From: Clostridium sp. CM027
GTDB lineage: Bacteria; Bacillota; Clostridia; Clostridiales; Clostridiaceae
Direction: 5' to 3'
Length of the DNA: 64,000 nucleotides
Assembly (NCBI RefSeq): GCF_024730565.1
Contig: NZ_CP077725.1
Coordinates: forward strand, 2,046,001-2,110,000
Positions 26,641-36,581 of this stretch are shown piece after piece. The notes under the pieces were generated by a model. It ran no database searches. It had not been told where the DNA came from and saw only the letters and a program-made list of their open reading frames with translations. Position 1 is the first letter of the stretch; every line of letters begins with the position of its first letter. The translations under genes and the position numbers were made by a program.

Positions 26641-28305
26641 TTAAATCTCCATAATAATTGGAAGAATAATTGGCCTACGCTTTGTTTTTTCATACAAATA
26701 TCGCTCTGTGGATTTTTTTATATTAGATTTTAATACATACCATTCAATAATTTTCTTGTCTAAGCACTTATTAAGCTCAACCCTAACAATTTCTTTTACT
26801 TCACTAATTAATTCATCCGATTCCTTTGCATATATAAATCCGCGAGTTATTATGTCTGGTCCCGCAATAATACTATAAGATTCGCGTTCTAAAGTAACCA
26901 CAACAGTGAGCATGCCATCTTCTGCTAAGTGCTTTCTATCTCTAAGCACTATGCTTCCAACATCCCCAACACCAAGTCCATCTACAAATACAGATCCAGT
27001 GTGTACCCGTCCTGTTACTTTAGCTTCATCCTTTGTAAGTTCTAAAACCTGCCCTGTTTCCATAGTAAATATATCTTTGCCTTGCATACCTAATTCTTGT
27101 GCTAACTTAGCATGGTGACTTAAATGTCTGTATTCACCATGAACTGGCATAAAATATTTAGGATGAACTAATGCGTGAATTAATTTCAATTCTTCTTGAT
27201 ATGCGTGACCGGATACATGCACTTCTTCTAAATCCTCATAAATTACCTCTGCCCCTTTTTTGAATAGCTCATTGATTACTCTAGATATAAGTTTCTCATT
27301 GCCTGGAATTGGGGATGCAGAAATAACAAATAAATCCTCTGGTTCAAGGGTGATTTTCCTATGAGTAGCAAAAGCCATTCTAGCAAGTCCTGCCATAGGT
27401 TCGCCCTGACTTCCGGTAGTTATTATTGTAATATTTTTATTGTGGTAATTTTGCATATCATCTATACCTATAATGTAACCTTCTGGTACATGGAGATATC
27501 CAAGTTCAATAGCTACTTGTGAGATATTGTCCATACTCCTCCCACTAAAAACAATTTTTCTACCATGTTTCACAGAGGCGTCTACGATCTGCTGTATTCT
27601 GTGAATATTTGAAGCAAATGTAGCTACAATAACCCTTCCCTCTGCATTAGAAATTATTCTAGTTAGAGTCTTCCCTATAGTTTTTTCAGAAATTGTATGC
27701 CCTTCACGTTCCACATTCGTGCTATCCGCCATAAGAAGTAGCACGCCCTCTTTACCTAAATTTGAGATACGTTCAAGATCCATGACCAATCCATCAATAG
27801 GGGTATAATCAATTTTGAAATCACCAGTATGTAATATAACACCTAGTGGTGAGTGGATGGCAATAGCACAGGAGTCTGCTATGCTGTGAGTAACCCTTAT
27901 GAATTCAACTTTAAGATTTTGTAGTTCTATTGTTTCTCCAGCATTTACATTGTGAAGTTCACAATTAGATAATATATTGTGCTCCTTTAGTTTATTTTCA
28001 ATTAGCCCTAACGTTAACCTAGTACCATAAATAGGTACATTCAATTGTTTTAGAATGTACGGAAGCGACCCTATATGATCTTCATGTCCATGAGTTAAAA
28101 AAATACCTTTTACTTTTTCTGCATTATTTTTTAAATAAGTTATATCTGGAATTACTAAATCTACACCATACATTTCCTCATCAGGAAAGGCTATACCACA
28201 GTCTATAACAATGATTTCATTCGCATATTCAAAAGCTGTTATATTCTTACCTATTTCTCCAAGGCCTCCTAAAGGAATAACCTTTATACTTTCCTCGTTT
28301 TTCAC
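26641..28305 (-). CDS. rnj: Ribonuclease J
   Basis: A 554-residue metallo-beta-lactamase/beta-CASP ribonuclease, full length. The zinc-binding motif is THGHEDHIG at residues 71-79, with later ligands in HTGDFKID and HVSGHAYQEE. It has 5'-3' exonuclease and endonuclease activity in mRNA turnover and rRNA maturation. Translation starts at a GTG behind GAAGGGGAG. The gene is convergent with the thioesterase gene and divergent from DUF3842. Clostridia often have a single essential copy; whether a paralogue exists elsewhere is unknown. Confidence 0.95.
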   Translation of the reverse strand: MKNEESIKVIPLGGLGEIGKNITAFEYANEIIVIDCGIAFPDEEMYGVDLVIPDITYLKNNAEKVKGIFLTHGHEDHIGSLPYILKQLNVPIYGTRLTLGLIENKLKEHNILSNCELHNVNAGETIELQNLKVEFIRVTHSIADSCAIAIHSPLGVILHTGDFKIDYTPIDGLVMDLERISNLGKEGVLLLMADSTNVEREGHTISEKTIGKTLTRIISNAEGRVIVATFASNIHRIQQIVDASVKHGRKIVFSGRSMDNISQVAIELGYLHVPEGYIIGIDDMQNYHNKNITIITTGSQGEPMAGLARMAFATHRKITLEPEDLFVISASPIPGNEKLISRVINELFKKGAEVIYEDLEEVHVSGHAYQEELKLIHALVHPKYFMPVHGEYRHLSHHAKLAQELGMQGKDIFTMETGQVLELTKDEAKVTGRVHTGSVFVDGLGVGDVGSIVLRDRKHLAEDGMLTVVVTLERESYSIIAGPDIITRGFIYAKESDELISEVKEIVRVELNKCLDKKIIEWYVLKSNIKKSTERYLYEKTKRRPIILPIIMEI

Positions 28306-28523
28306 TAAATTCTCCCCTTCATTTATATCAATTATATTATTAATATTATTTTCTTTATTTTGCCTCGAATTATAAAATTAATACCTTTATGGGAGAATTT
28401 TTTTTGCTTTTTTATAATCATTTTATTTATACCAACGTTGTAATTTTATTTGAACTAAACACAGAATATACATAAACATTATAGTATAATAATATTATAA
28501 TTTTATTTTTTGGAGGTATTACC

Positions 28524-28943
28524 ATGAAAATAGCTGTAATAGACGCACAAGGGGCAGGTCTTGGTCAAACAATCATAAAAAAAATTCGTAAAGAGATTGG
28601 CCTAGATATCTATATTGTTGCACTTGGTACAAATACATTTGCTTGTTCAAATATGGTAAGAGCTGGTGCAAATATTGGTATAAGTGGAGAGGAATCAATT
28701 TGCTCATTTTGCAAGAAAAATAAAATTGATAGCATAATCGGTCCAATTGGAATAATATGTAGTGGTGGCATTAACGGTGAAATTACCCCCATGATTGCCA
28801 CGTCAATATTTAATATGGATTGTACTAAATATATACTTCCACTACAAAAACATGGTATTTATATACCCGGCACAAGGACTATGCAAATCAAGGATATAAT
28901 TGAAGAGATTGTACTTGATATAAAAAGTAATATAAAGCTATAG
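28524..28943 (+). CDS. DUF3842 family protein
   Basis: A 139-residue soluble protein that begins MKIAVIDAQGAGLGQTII, with a glycine-rich nucleotide-binding-like loop, and contains a CSFCKK motif that could bind metal. It belongs to DUF3842, of unknown function. TGGAGG precedes the ATG at 28524. A near-identical but start-less copy lies at 38088-38506, and the bases after this gene's stop still encode the tail of the ABC ATPase found beside that second copy. Confidence 0.85.
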   Translation: MKIAVIDAQGAGLGQTIIKKIRKEIGLDIYIVALGTNTFACSNMVRAGANIGISGEESICSFCKKNKIDSIIGPIGIICSGGINGEITPMIATSIFNMDCTKYILPLQKHGIYIPGTRTMQIKDIIEEIVLDIKSNIKL

Positions 28944-29000
28944 TTTTATATTACTTTTTATATAAGAAGGTTTATAAACAATATTTAAAAGACCAACACC
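28939..29000 (-). pseudogene. C-terminal tail relic of an ABC importer ATPase
   Basis: Read on the minus strand these bases encode GLLNIVYKPSYIKS, matching the end of the ATPase at 38494-39267 (ILNIMYKPSYIK and stop). Nothing else of the gene remains. It marks the other end of a duplicated junction. Confidence 0.7.
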
Positions 29001-30536
29001 TTATTCTTTTATTTTCCTTACAACATCAATAACTTTTCCATCCCTATATTCAACGATTGCTACAACTTCATCATCATATTGAATTTTTTCAGGAACACCT
29101 ACAATACATTCAACTTTTTTCTTTAATTCTTCAATTGTATATATTGGAACATTTATACATTTAAACTTTTCTATTAAATCTACTCTTCTTGGATTTATTG
29201 CAATACCTATTTCAGTAATTAAAACATCTATACTTTCACCTGGAGTAATAACTGTATTAACTGAATCAACCACACAAGGTATTCTACCACGGATTAGTGG
29301 GGAAACAATAACAGTCAATTTTGCACAAGCTGCTGTATCAGAATGTCCACCTGATGCTCCTCTTAAAATCCCATCTGAGCCAGTCATTACATTTACATTA
29401 AAATCGGTATCTATTTCTAATGCTGATAAAACTACTACATCTAATTTATTGGCTATACACCCCTTATTATGAGGATTTGCATAAAAGGATGCATCTATCT
29501 CATGATGCATTGGATTTTTATCTATTGACTGGACTGCACTCAAATCAAAACCTTGTACATCAAAAATATGTTTTATTAAACCTTCTTCATGCATCTCAAC
29601 AATCGGCTTAGTTATTCCACCTAATGCAAAACTTGACTTAATTCCTTTTTCTATCATCTTATCTCTTAAAAATCTACTTACAGCAAGTGCAGAGCCTCCA
29701 GTCCCAGTTTGAAATGAGAATCCCTCTTTAAAGTATTCAGATTCTGTTATTACCTTACTTGCATATTCTGCAATCAATAGTTCCTTTGGGTTTTTAGTAT
29801 ATCTTGTGGCACAAGACGCTATTCCAGCAGGGTCCCCTATTTTATCTATTTTGACTACATAATCAACATTAGTTTGTAGAATACTTGCAGGCATATTAGG
29901 AAAACAAACTAGAAAATCTGTAATGATAACTACCTTGTCTGCATATATCGCATCCATCTTTGCATAACCTACTGAACCACAATTGGCAATGCCTCTTGAT
30001 CCACTTGCATTGCCATATTCATCAGAGGAAGGTGCACCTAGAAATGCTACATCAATCTTAATCTCACCATCTTCTATTGCCCTTGCTCTTCCACCATGTG
30101 ATCTAATAATCACTGGTTCATTCATTAATCCCTTTGAAATTTCTTCTGCTAATTCTCCTCTTAAACCACTAGTGGAAATCCTTGATATTACTCCATTTTT
30201 AATATGTTTAACTAAAGACCTGTGTACACTACTAAGAGAACTAGAAGCTAATGTTAAATTTTTTATTCCAAGTTTAGCAATAGTATCTACTACCATATTT
30301 AAAACATAGTCCCCTTCTCTAAAGTGATGATGAAAAGAAATAGTCATTCCATCCTTTAATCCACATTTTAAAATAGCCTCTTCGATATTGTTTAAAAGCT
30401 TGCTTTCACAAGGTTTAACTGGCTTAACCTTAGGTCCAGTCTTTACTATACTTGAGTCCATGGAAAATTCACCTTGATATAGCATCCTATCTTTAATAAT
30501 ATTTTCTGGAATATCTCTGCCAATGCTATTCTTCAT
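29001..30536 (-). CDS. citF: Citrate lyase alpha subunit (citrate CoA-transferase)
   Basis: A 511-residue subunit that exchanges the acetyl group on the acyl carrier for citrate. It covers the full family length, with SFHHHFREGDYV near the N-terminus, FLGAPSSDEYGNASG and GASGGHSDTAACAK near the C-terminus. The start overlaps the end of citE by 11 bases and uses AGGAGG inside citE. It is the last gene of a five-gene operon with aconitase and isocitrate dehydrogenase. No citC, citX or citG follows, so the prosthetic group must be made and acetylated by genes elsewhere. Confidence 0.95.
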   Translation of the reverse strand: MKNSIGRDIPENIIKDRMLYQGEFSMDSSIVKTGPKVKPVKPCESKLLNNIEEAILKCGLKDGMTISFHHHFREGDYVLNMVVDTIAKLGIKNLTLASSSLSSVHRSLVKHIKNGVISRISTSGLRGELAEEISKGLMNEPVIIRSHGGRARAIEDGEIKIDVAFLGAPSSDEYGNASGSRGIANCGSVGYAKMDAIYADKVVIITDFLVCFPNMPASILQTNVDYVVKIDKIGDPAGIASCATRYTKNPKELLIAEYASKVITESEYFKEGFSFQTGTGGSALAVSRFLRDKMIEKGIKSSFALGGITKPIVEMHEEGLIKHIFDVQGFDLSAVQSIDKNPMHHEIDASFYANPHNKGCIANKLDVVVLSALEIDTDFNVNVMTGSDGILRGASGGHSDTAACAKLTVIVSPLIRGRIPCVVDSVNTVITPGESIDVLITEIGIAINPRRVDLIEKFKCINVPIYTIEELKKKVECIVGVPEKIQYDDEVVAIVEYRDGKVIDVVRKIKE

Positions 30537-31425
30537 CTTCTATGTCCTCCTTATACAAACCTACAGCATTGGCTAGTTGTAATAACCTCTCTGCTCTCTC
30601 TATAATAGGTTTATCTATCATCTTTCCATTTAAGGATATAACCCCAAGCCCTTGTTTTTCTGCAGCCTTTGCAGCTCTAAAAATGTCACTTGATTTTCTT
30701 ATTTCCTGTTCTGTTGGTGAATAAATTTCATGAACTGGCTTAATTTGTTTTGGATTAATAACAGACTTGCCGTCAAAACCAAGCTGTTTTATGAATTCGA
30801 CTTCTCTTTTAAAACCTTCTTCATCATCAATATTTGAATAAACAGTGTCCAGTGCATAAATTCCAGCTGCTCTTGCTGCAATAACGATCTGACTTCTCGC
30901 CCCCATTAGTTCCATACTATCAGCATACCTTTTTGTTTTAAGGTTTGTTACGTAATCTTCTGCACCCAGTGCAATTCCAATAAGCCTTTTGCTTGATATT
31001 GCAATAGAATACGCATTTATTACTCCAATAGCACTTTCAACAGCTGCCATCATTTTAGTGCTCCCTATTTCTCTTCCAATTTTTCTTTCTACCTCTTCAA
31101 TAATCGCTTCCACAGCCATTATATCTTCTTTTATCTCTGTTTTTGGTAATCTAATTACATCTACACCTGCTCTGACAACTGCTTCAATATCCTCTTTTCC
31201 AAATGGATTATCAAGTGCATTAATTCTAACAACTATTTCTGTATCACCATAATCCAGTGTCTTTATAGCATTGTAAACTAAAAACCTGGCTGAGTCTTTT
31301 TCAGAAATTGCAACTGCATCCTCAAGGTCAAACATTAAGGAGTCCGCTCCATAAAGACCTGCATCTTTTAGCATCCCAGGGTTATTTCCAGGAACAAACA
31401 ACATAGTTCTTCTTAAACGTTCCAT
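30526..31425 (-). CDS. citE: Citrate lyase beta subunit (citryl-ACP lyase)
   Basis: A 299-residue TIM-barrel lyase that splits citryl-carrier into oxaloacetate and acetyl-carrier. It has RTMLFVPGNNPGM at the start, the metal ligand Glu in DLEDAVA, VRINALD and LGAEDYVTNL. The ATG at 31425 is preferred, since GGGAGG lies ten bases upstream and overlaps the earlier in-frame TTG at 31443. It overlaps citD by 13 bases. A stand-alone CitE-like enzyme is excluded by the flanking citD and citF. Confidence 0.95.
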   Translation of the reverse strand: MERLRRTMLFVPGNNPGMLKDAGLYGADSLMFDLEDAVAISEKDSARFLVYNAIKTLDYGDTEIVVRINALDNPFGKEDIEAVVRAGVDVIRLPKTEIKEDIMAVEAIIEEVERKIGREIGSTKMMAAVESAIGVINAYSIAISSKRLIGIALGAEDYVTNLKTKRYADSMELMGARSQIVIAARAAGIYALDTVYSNIDDEEGFKREVEFIKQLGFDGKSVINPKQIKPVHEIYSPTEQEIRKSSDIFRAAKAAEKQGLGVISLNGKMIDKPIIERAERLLQLANAVGLYKEDIEDEE

Positions 31426-31724
31426 TGATCTATTACCTCCCAATCATACTCCTTTTTAATCCCACAAGCCCTATAAACTGCACACTCTACTCTTGCCTTG
31501 ATTGTGCAATCTAATGCTCCTTTATCTGTAGCAACTACTCTGATATCGTCTATTCCCATTTCTTCCAAAGTTTCTTTGATAACCTTTTTAATCTGATTTC
31601 CAAATTGCTTTTGTACATTGCTTTTAAGTTCAATTTCTATACCCGCATTTTCATTTGATACAAGCATTATTTGAATGTCGGATGATTCCAACGTTCCAGA
31701 TTTTGCATTCTTAATAATTTTCAT
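31413..31724 (-). CDS. citD: Citrate lyase acyl carrier protein (gamma subunit)
   Basis: A 103-residue carrier, the usual size. The N-terminal segment KNAKSGTLESSDIQIM contains the serine that is modified with the phosphoribosyl-dephospho-CoA arm. GGAGG lies seven bases before the ATG at 31724; an upstream in-frame ATG at 31808 would add an unrelated extension and is rejected. It lies 83 bases after the isocitrate dehydrogenase stop and overlaps citE. Confidence 0.92.
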   Translation of the reverse strand: MKIIKNAKSGTLESSDIQIMLVSNENAGIEIELKSNVQKQFGNQIKKVIKETLEEMGIDDIRVVATDKGALDCTIKARVECAVYRACGIKKEYDWEVIDQWNV

Positions 31725-31807
31725 TACCTTCACCTCCAATAATCTAAGCCTTTTTAACGCTTCCAGATAAGTAATTACATAATTCACCTGAATTTGTAGC
31801 CATTCCA

Positions 31808-33031
31808 TTAATTCTGCGTAAGTAAAACTTCAAGTTGTTTTGCAGCTAAATTTAACCACTCCTCTGAATTAACAATATTCTTATTAGTCGCTTCTGATAG
31901 CTGTTCTAAATCCTTTGTGATAATTCCTTGATCAATTATATCGGTACATGCAGTTTCAAGTTTGTTTGAAAAACTTACAAGCTCTAAATTCCCGTCAATC
32001 TCTCCACGTTTTCTAAGTGCTCCAGTCCATGCAAAGATTGTAGCCATTGGATTTGTTGAAGTTTTTTCTCCCTTTAGGTACTTGTAGTAATGCTTCTGTA
32101 CTGTACCATGTGAAGCTTCATATTCAAAATATCCATTTGGAGAAACAAGTACTGATGTCATCATAGCAAGACTTCCAAAAGCAGAAGCAACTAGATCAGA
32201 CATAACATCACCATCATAGTTTTTACATGCCCAAAGCATTCCGCCTTCATTCTTTACAATACGAGCAACTACATCATCAATTAATGTGTAGAAATATATT
32301 ATCCCAGCTTCCTTGAATCTGTCAGCATATGATTCCTCAAATATCTTTTGGAATATCTCTCTAAAATCAGCATCGTAAATTTTAGAAATTGTATCTTTTG
32401 AAGAGAACCAAAGATCAATTTTCTTGTCCAATGCATAGGCAAAACATGACTTAGCAAAGCTTTCAATAGATTTATCAATGTTATGCATTGTCATTACTAC
32501 GCCTGTGCCTTCAAACTCATGAATAGTATCTCTGAAAATTTCCTTACCTGCATTGTTAGTAAATACAAGCTCTGCCTTTCCATGTTCCTCCGCTTTATAT
32601 TCAAGATTCTTATAAATATCTCCATATGCATGTCTTGCGATTGTGATTGGCTTTTTCCATGTCTTCACATATGGCTGAATTGTGTTTACTATAATTGGTG
32701 CACGGAAAACTGTACCATCAAGCATAGCTCTTATTGTCCCATTAGGGCTTTTCCACATCTTCTTTAGCTCATATTCCACTACCCTGGCCGCATTAGGCGT
32801 AATTGTTGCACATTTTACACCAACACCATACTTTTTAATTGCTTCAGCAGAATCAAATGTAACCTTGTCATCTGTGTTATCTCTTGATTTCATCCCAAGG
32901 TCATAGTACTCAGTTTTAAGGTTTACATATGGCAAAAGAAGTATATCCTTAATCATTTTCCAAAGGATACGGGTCATTTCATCTCCATCCATCTCTACTA
33001 GTGGAACTGTCATTTCAATCTTTTTATTCAT
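31808..33031 (-). CDS. icd: NADP-type isocitrate dehydrogenase
   Basis: A 407-residue homodimeric-type (eukaryote-like) enzyme converting isocitrate to 2-oxoglutarate, reversible in some anaerobes. Visible motifs are [13 protein letters not shown] at the start, the substrate loop [17 protein letters not shown] and [25 protein letters not shown] near the cofactor site. The cofactor preference (NADP) is inferred from the family. AAGGAGG precedes the ATG at 33031. It is second in the aconitase operon, 48 bases downstream of that gene. Confidence 0.94.
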   Translation of the reverse strand: MNKKIEMTVPLVEMDGDEMTRILWKMIKDILLLPYVNLKTEYYDLGMKSRDNTDDKVTFDSAEAIKKYGVGVKCATITPNAARVVEYELKKMWKSPNGTIRAMLDGTVFRAPIIVNTIQPYVKTWKKPITIARHAYGDIYKNLEYKAEEHGKAELVFTNNAGKEIFRDTIHEFEGTGVVMTMHNIDKSIESFAKSCFAYALDKKIDLWFSSKDTISKIYDADFREIFQKIFEESYADRFKEAGIIYFYTLIDDVVARIVKNEGGMLWACKNYDGDVMSDLVASAFGSLAMMTSVLVSPNGYFEYEASHGTVQKHYYKYLKGEKTSTNPMATIFAWTGALRKRGEIDGNLELVSFSNKLETACTDIIDQGIITKDLEQLSEATNKNIVNSEEWLNLAAKQLEVLLTQN

Positions 33032-33079
33032 AATTATATTTCCTCCTTAAGCTATTAATTATAATAAACAATTTCACCC

Positions 33080-35008
33080 TTAATCCAAGACAATTTTGCT
33101 CTTAATCCAAGATAATTTCCCACCCATCTTCAAGATTTCTGCATCTAATCCTGAAAGTGTATTAATAACTGCAATGTCTATATTCTTTGTTGAATTCTTT
33201 AATGTAGCCTCACCCTTCAAATCGCCAATAGTAACTGAAAGTTCATCACCCACTTCAATCTTGTCATAATCCTCTGGACTTTTAAATATAAGTGGTACGA
33301 TTCCAAAATTAATAAGGTTAGCAAGGTGAATACGTGCAAATGATTTTACAATAACTGCTTTAACCCCTAGATATTTTGGTGCAAGTGCCGCATGTTCACG
33401 ACTTGAGCCTTGTCCATAATTTTTGCCAGCAATAATAAATCCTCCCTGCTTTTCATGTGCTTTTTTATAGAAATTACTATCAAGTGCTTCAAACACATAT
33501 TTTGATATTTCAGGTATATTACTTCGTAGCGGCAGTATTTTGGCGCCTGCAGGCATTATATGATCAGTAGTAATATTATCTTCAAGTTTAATAAGGACTT
33601 CTCCAGTAAGTACATCTGGAAGTGCTGGAAAATCCGGTAAAGGTGCAATATTGGGACCAAACTGAACATTAACTTCCTTGGCCTTTTCAAAAGACAACGG
33701 CTGGATAATCATATTATCATTAATTAAAAATTTATCTGGCATTTCAAATTGCGGACATTTTCCAAGGGTTCTTGGATCAGTTAAAACGCCTGTAATTGCA
33801 GTTGCAACCGCTGTTTCAGGACTTACCAAATAAGTTGTGGCATCTTTTGTACCACTTCTTCCTTCAAAGTTTCTATTAAAGGTTCTTACAGAAACACCCT
33901 TAGAGCAAGGAGCACTCCCCATTCCAATGCATGGTCCACAAGTGTTTTCAAGCATTCTGGCACCTGCTTTAACAAGGTTCTTCATATTTCCACTGTCAAT
34001 CAGATGCTCAACAACCTGCCTTGAACCAGCACTTATAGTCATATGCAACTTCTCTGAAACTGTTTTTCCCTCTATAGCTTTTGCTACAACCAAAAGGTCT
34101 CTTAAAGATGAATTTGTACATGAACCTATAGCTACCTGATCAACTTTTATTCCAGCCATTTCAGCTACTGTCTTAACATTGCCTGGGCTGTGAGGAAGCG
34201 CTACCATGGGTTCCACTTCATCCAGGTTAATTTCCATAATTTCATCATACCGAGCATTCTCATCAGGTACAATTTCCACCCATTGATCTTCTCTTCCCTG
34301 CGCTTTTAAAAATTCCTTTGTGATTTCATCACTTGGGAAAATACTTGTAGTACATCCAGTTTCTGTTCCCATATTTGTAATAGTAGCACGATCAGGAACA
34401 CTTAAATTTTTAATACCAGGACCGAAATATTCCAGTACCTTTCCTACTCCTCCATTAACGTTTATGCGACGTAATATCTCAAGAATGATATCCTTCGCAG
34501 AAACCCATTCAGGAAGCTTTCCAGTCAGCTTAACACCAACAACCTTAGGATATTTTAACCTGAAAGTTCCACCCGCCATTGAAACAGCCACATCAAGACC
34601 TCCTGCACCAAGTGCAAATGAACCAATTCCACCTGCAGTTGGTGTATGACTATCAGAGCCAATTAATGTTTTTCCAGGACGCGCAAATCTCTCCAAAAAA
34701 ATCTGATGGCAAATACCGTTTCCAGGCCTTGAAAAATGAATTCCATATTTTTCTGAAACCGATTGTAAAAATCGGTGATCATCAGCATTTTTAAAGTCCG
34801 TCTGCAACGTATTGTGATCCACAAAACTCACACTCAGCTCAGTTCTGATACGTTTTATACCAATAGCTTCAAATTGTAAGTAAGCCATTGTCCCAGTGGC
34901 ATCCTGTGTCAATGTGTGATCAATTTTAAGAGCTACTTCCTCACCTGCCTTAGGTATACCTTCTACAATATGTTCCTTCAATATCTTTTCGGTAATTGTT
35001 CCTAACAT
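33080..35008 (-). CDS. acn: Aconitate hydratase
   Basis: A 642-residue [4Fe-4S] enzyme of the short aconitase group common in Clostridia. Iron-sulfur ligands are visible in GSCTNSS (about 295-301) and CGPCIGMG (about 356-363), with RPGNGICHQIF and the swivel-domain motif GQGSSREHAAL also present. It interconverts citrate and isocitrate. It is first in the operon acn-icd-citD-citE-citF. A sigma-54 type promoter lies about 115 bases upstream (35131-35149), so the whole operon is probably switched on by the activator encoded next door. Confidence 0.95.
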   Translation of the reverse strand: MLGTITEKILKEHIVEGIPKAGEEVALKIDHTLTQDATGTMAYLQFEAIGIKRIRTELSVSFVDHNTLQTDFKNADDHRFLQSVSEKYGIHFSRPGNGICHQIFLERFARPGKTLIGSDSHTPTAGGIGSFALGAGGLDVAVSMAGGTFRLKYPKVVGVKLTGKLPEWVSAKDIILEILRRINVNGGVGKVLEYFGPGIKNLSVPDRATITNMGTETGCTTSIFPSDEITKEFLKAQGREDQWVEIVPDENARYDEIMEINLDEVEPMVALPHSPGNVKTVAEMAGIKVDQVAIGSCTNSSLRDLLVVAKAIEGKTVSEKLHMTISAGSRQVVEHLIDSGNMKNLVKAGARMLENTCGPCIGMGSAPCSKGVSVRTFNRNFEGRSGTKDATTYLVSPETAVATAITGVLTDPRTLGKCPQFEMPDKFLINDNMIIQPLSFEKAKEVNVQFGPNIAPLPDFPALPDVLTGEVLIKLEDNITTDHIMPAGAKILPLRSNIPEISKYVFEALDSNFYKKAHEKQGGFIIAGKNYGQGSSREHAALAPKYLGVKAVIVKSFARIHLANLINFGIVPLIFKSPEDYDKIEVGDELSVTIGDLKGEATLKNSTKNIDIAVINTLSGLDAEILKMGGKLSWIKSKIVLD

Positions 35009-35130
35009 CTTATTTCCCCCTTGTTTTTAATTTTAAATAATAAGCCTTTTATTTTAACTCCCATAAACTACCAATATATTGTTTACTTGCATTAATAGCC
35101 TAATATATCCCCCCATTTATATTTATATAT

Positions 35131-35149
35131 TAAGCAATAACCGCGCCAA
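35131..35149 (-). promoter_or_regulatory. Sigma-54 (-24/-12) promoter of the aconitase operon
   Basis: The minus strand reads TTGGCGCGGTTATTGCTTA. Against the sigma-54 consensus TGGCAC-N5-TTGC it has the invariant GG and GC dinucleotides exactly ten bases apart and one change (A to G). Transcription would begin near 35122. A sigma-54 activator gene lies immediately upstream. Confidence 0.85.
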
Positions 35150-35304
35150 CTATATAATTTATTATTTCTTTAATAGCTAAACCCTTTAAAGTTCTATACT
35201 TAAGCCTTATTAACAAATTTTTCATAAGATTGTTTTCCTTATAATCATATTGTTAAATTGCGACCTTTTTCAACTTATTGAATCAACCCCTTCAAACTAG
35301 GGCA

Positions 35305-35337
35305 TATGCAAAAATGCATACAAATGAATTTTGCATA
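35305..35337. promoter_or_regulatory. Candidate upstream activating sites
   Basis: Two neighbouring dyads share the half-site TGCATA: TATGCAAAAATGCATA (35305-35320, perfect) and a looser ATGAATTTTGCATA (35324-35337). They sit about 160-200 bases upstream of the sigma-54 promoter, the normal distance for an enhancer-binding protein. Confidence 0.6.
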
Positions 35338-35352
35338 CTTTTATTCATAAAA

Positions 35353-35400
35353 AAAAGAAAACTCTTTAAACTTTAGTATAAGTTTAAAGAGTTTTCTTTT
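35353..35400. terminator. Terminator of the sigma-54 activator gene
   Basis: A perfect 21-bp stem (from AAAAGAAAACTC) with a six-base loop and flanking A/T runs, five bases after the activator stop. Confidence 0.9.
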
Positions 35401-35404
35401 AATT

Positions 35405-36424
35405 TTACTTATTATATTTCTGCCTTTTTCTAACTAATGTAGATGGATTAACCCCCAAAGCCTTTGCTGCCATTCTTATATTTCCATAACGTCTCATTGC
35501 ATCGTCGATTATCTCCTCTTCTATAATTCGAATTATATCCTTCAAATTATGTCCTTTTATACTTAAATTACTTATACTAAATTCTATTTCATTTCTTTTA
35601 TAGCTTTTTCTTATATATTTAGGAAGATATTTTGTAATTATAATTTTGTTATCACTCATAACTAAAGATCTTTCAACTATATTTTTAAGTTCTCTTATAT
35701 TGCCTGGCCAAGAGTAAGCCTTTAAACAATCTAAAGCCTCATCACTAAAATAACTTTTCAATCCATACATTTCATTTATTTCTTCCATGAAAAACTTTAT
35801 GAGTGGTACAATATCTCCATTTCTTTCTCTAAGAGGAGGTATGTTTATAGGAAAAACACTAAGTCTATAGTATAAATCCTCTCTAAATAAGTTTTTCTTT
35901 ATCATTTCCTTTAAATTTTTGTTTGTTGCCGCTATTATCCTAACATCCACCTTTACTGTCTTTAATCCGCCTATCCTTTCTATCTCATGTTCTTGTACAA
36001 CCCTTAAAAGTTCAACCTGAGCCTCTTGTGATAACTCTCCAACCTCATCTAAAAATATAGTTCCCTTATCAGCAAGCTCAAATAGTCCTATCTTCCCCTG
36101 CTTATTTGCGCCTGTAAAAGCTCCTGCTTCATATCCAAAAAGCACAGATTCTATTAAGTTTTTAGGTATCGCACCACAATTTATAACAACGAACGATTCC
36201 TTTTTTCTTAAGCTATTATAATGTATATACTTAGCAATTCCTTCTTTTCCAACTCCTGTTTCCCCTTGAACAAGAACTGTGGTATTCACCCTAGAAACCT
36301 TGTTTGCCATCTTTATTACTTCTATCATATTATTATCTTCTATTATCATTTTACTTATATTAAAAATATCATTTTTTATTCTTTCCGCAGTCTTTTCTTC
36401 TATATTATCTAAACTTCCACTCAC
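35405..36424 (-). CDS. Sigma-54-dependent transcriptional activator lacking a sensor domain
   Basis: A 339-residue enhancer-binding protein. After only about 28 residues comes the AAA+ domain with Walker A GETGVGKE (54-61), the sigma-54-contacting loop GAFTGA (101-106) and Walker B GTIFLDEVGEL. The C-terminus (about 290-339) is a Fis-type helix-turn-helix. Relatives usually carry a PAS, GAF or receiver domain before the AAA+ part; there is no room for one in the 157 bases upstream. The start is a GTG with GGGGAT upstream. It probably activates the neighbouring acn-icd-citDEF operon. Confidence 0.93.
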   Translation of the reverse strand: MSGSLDNIEEKTAERIKNDIFNISKMIIEDNNMIEVIKMANKVSRVNTTVLVQGETGVGKEGIAKYIHYNSLRKKESFVVINCGAIPKNLIESVLFGYEAGAFTGANKQGKIGLFELADKGTIFLDEVGELSQEAQVELLRVVQEHEIERIGGLKTVKVDVRIIAATNKNLKEMIKKNLFREDLYYRLSVFPINIPPLRERNGDIVPLIKFFMEEINEMYGLKSYFSDEALDCLKAYSWPGNIRELKNIVERSLVMSDNKIIITKYLPKYIRKSYKRNEIEFSISNLSIKGHNLKDIIRIIEEEIIDDAMRRYGNIRMAAKALGVNPSTLVRKRQKYNK

Positions 36425-36581
36425 AATATATATTATCCCCTTTAAACAAATTCTCTCTATTAGTTATACAATTTCATTCATGCAATCTTTATTTAATCAA
36501 ATAAAGCACCGATATTTCTGAGATTTTCATAAAAATTAAACAGCTAATTTACTTTGAATTAAATATACATGAAATTCATAT

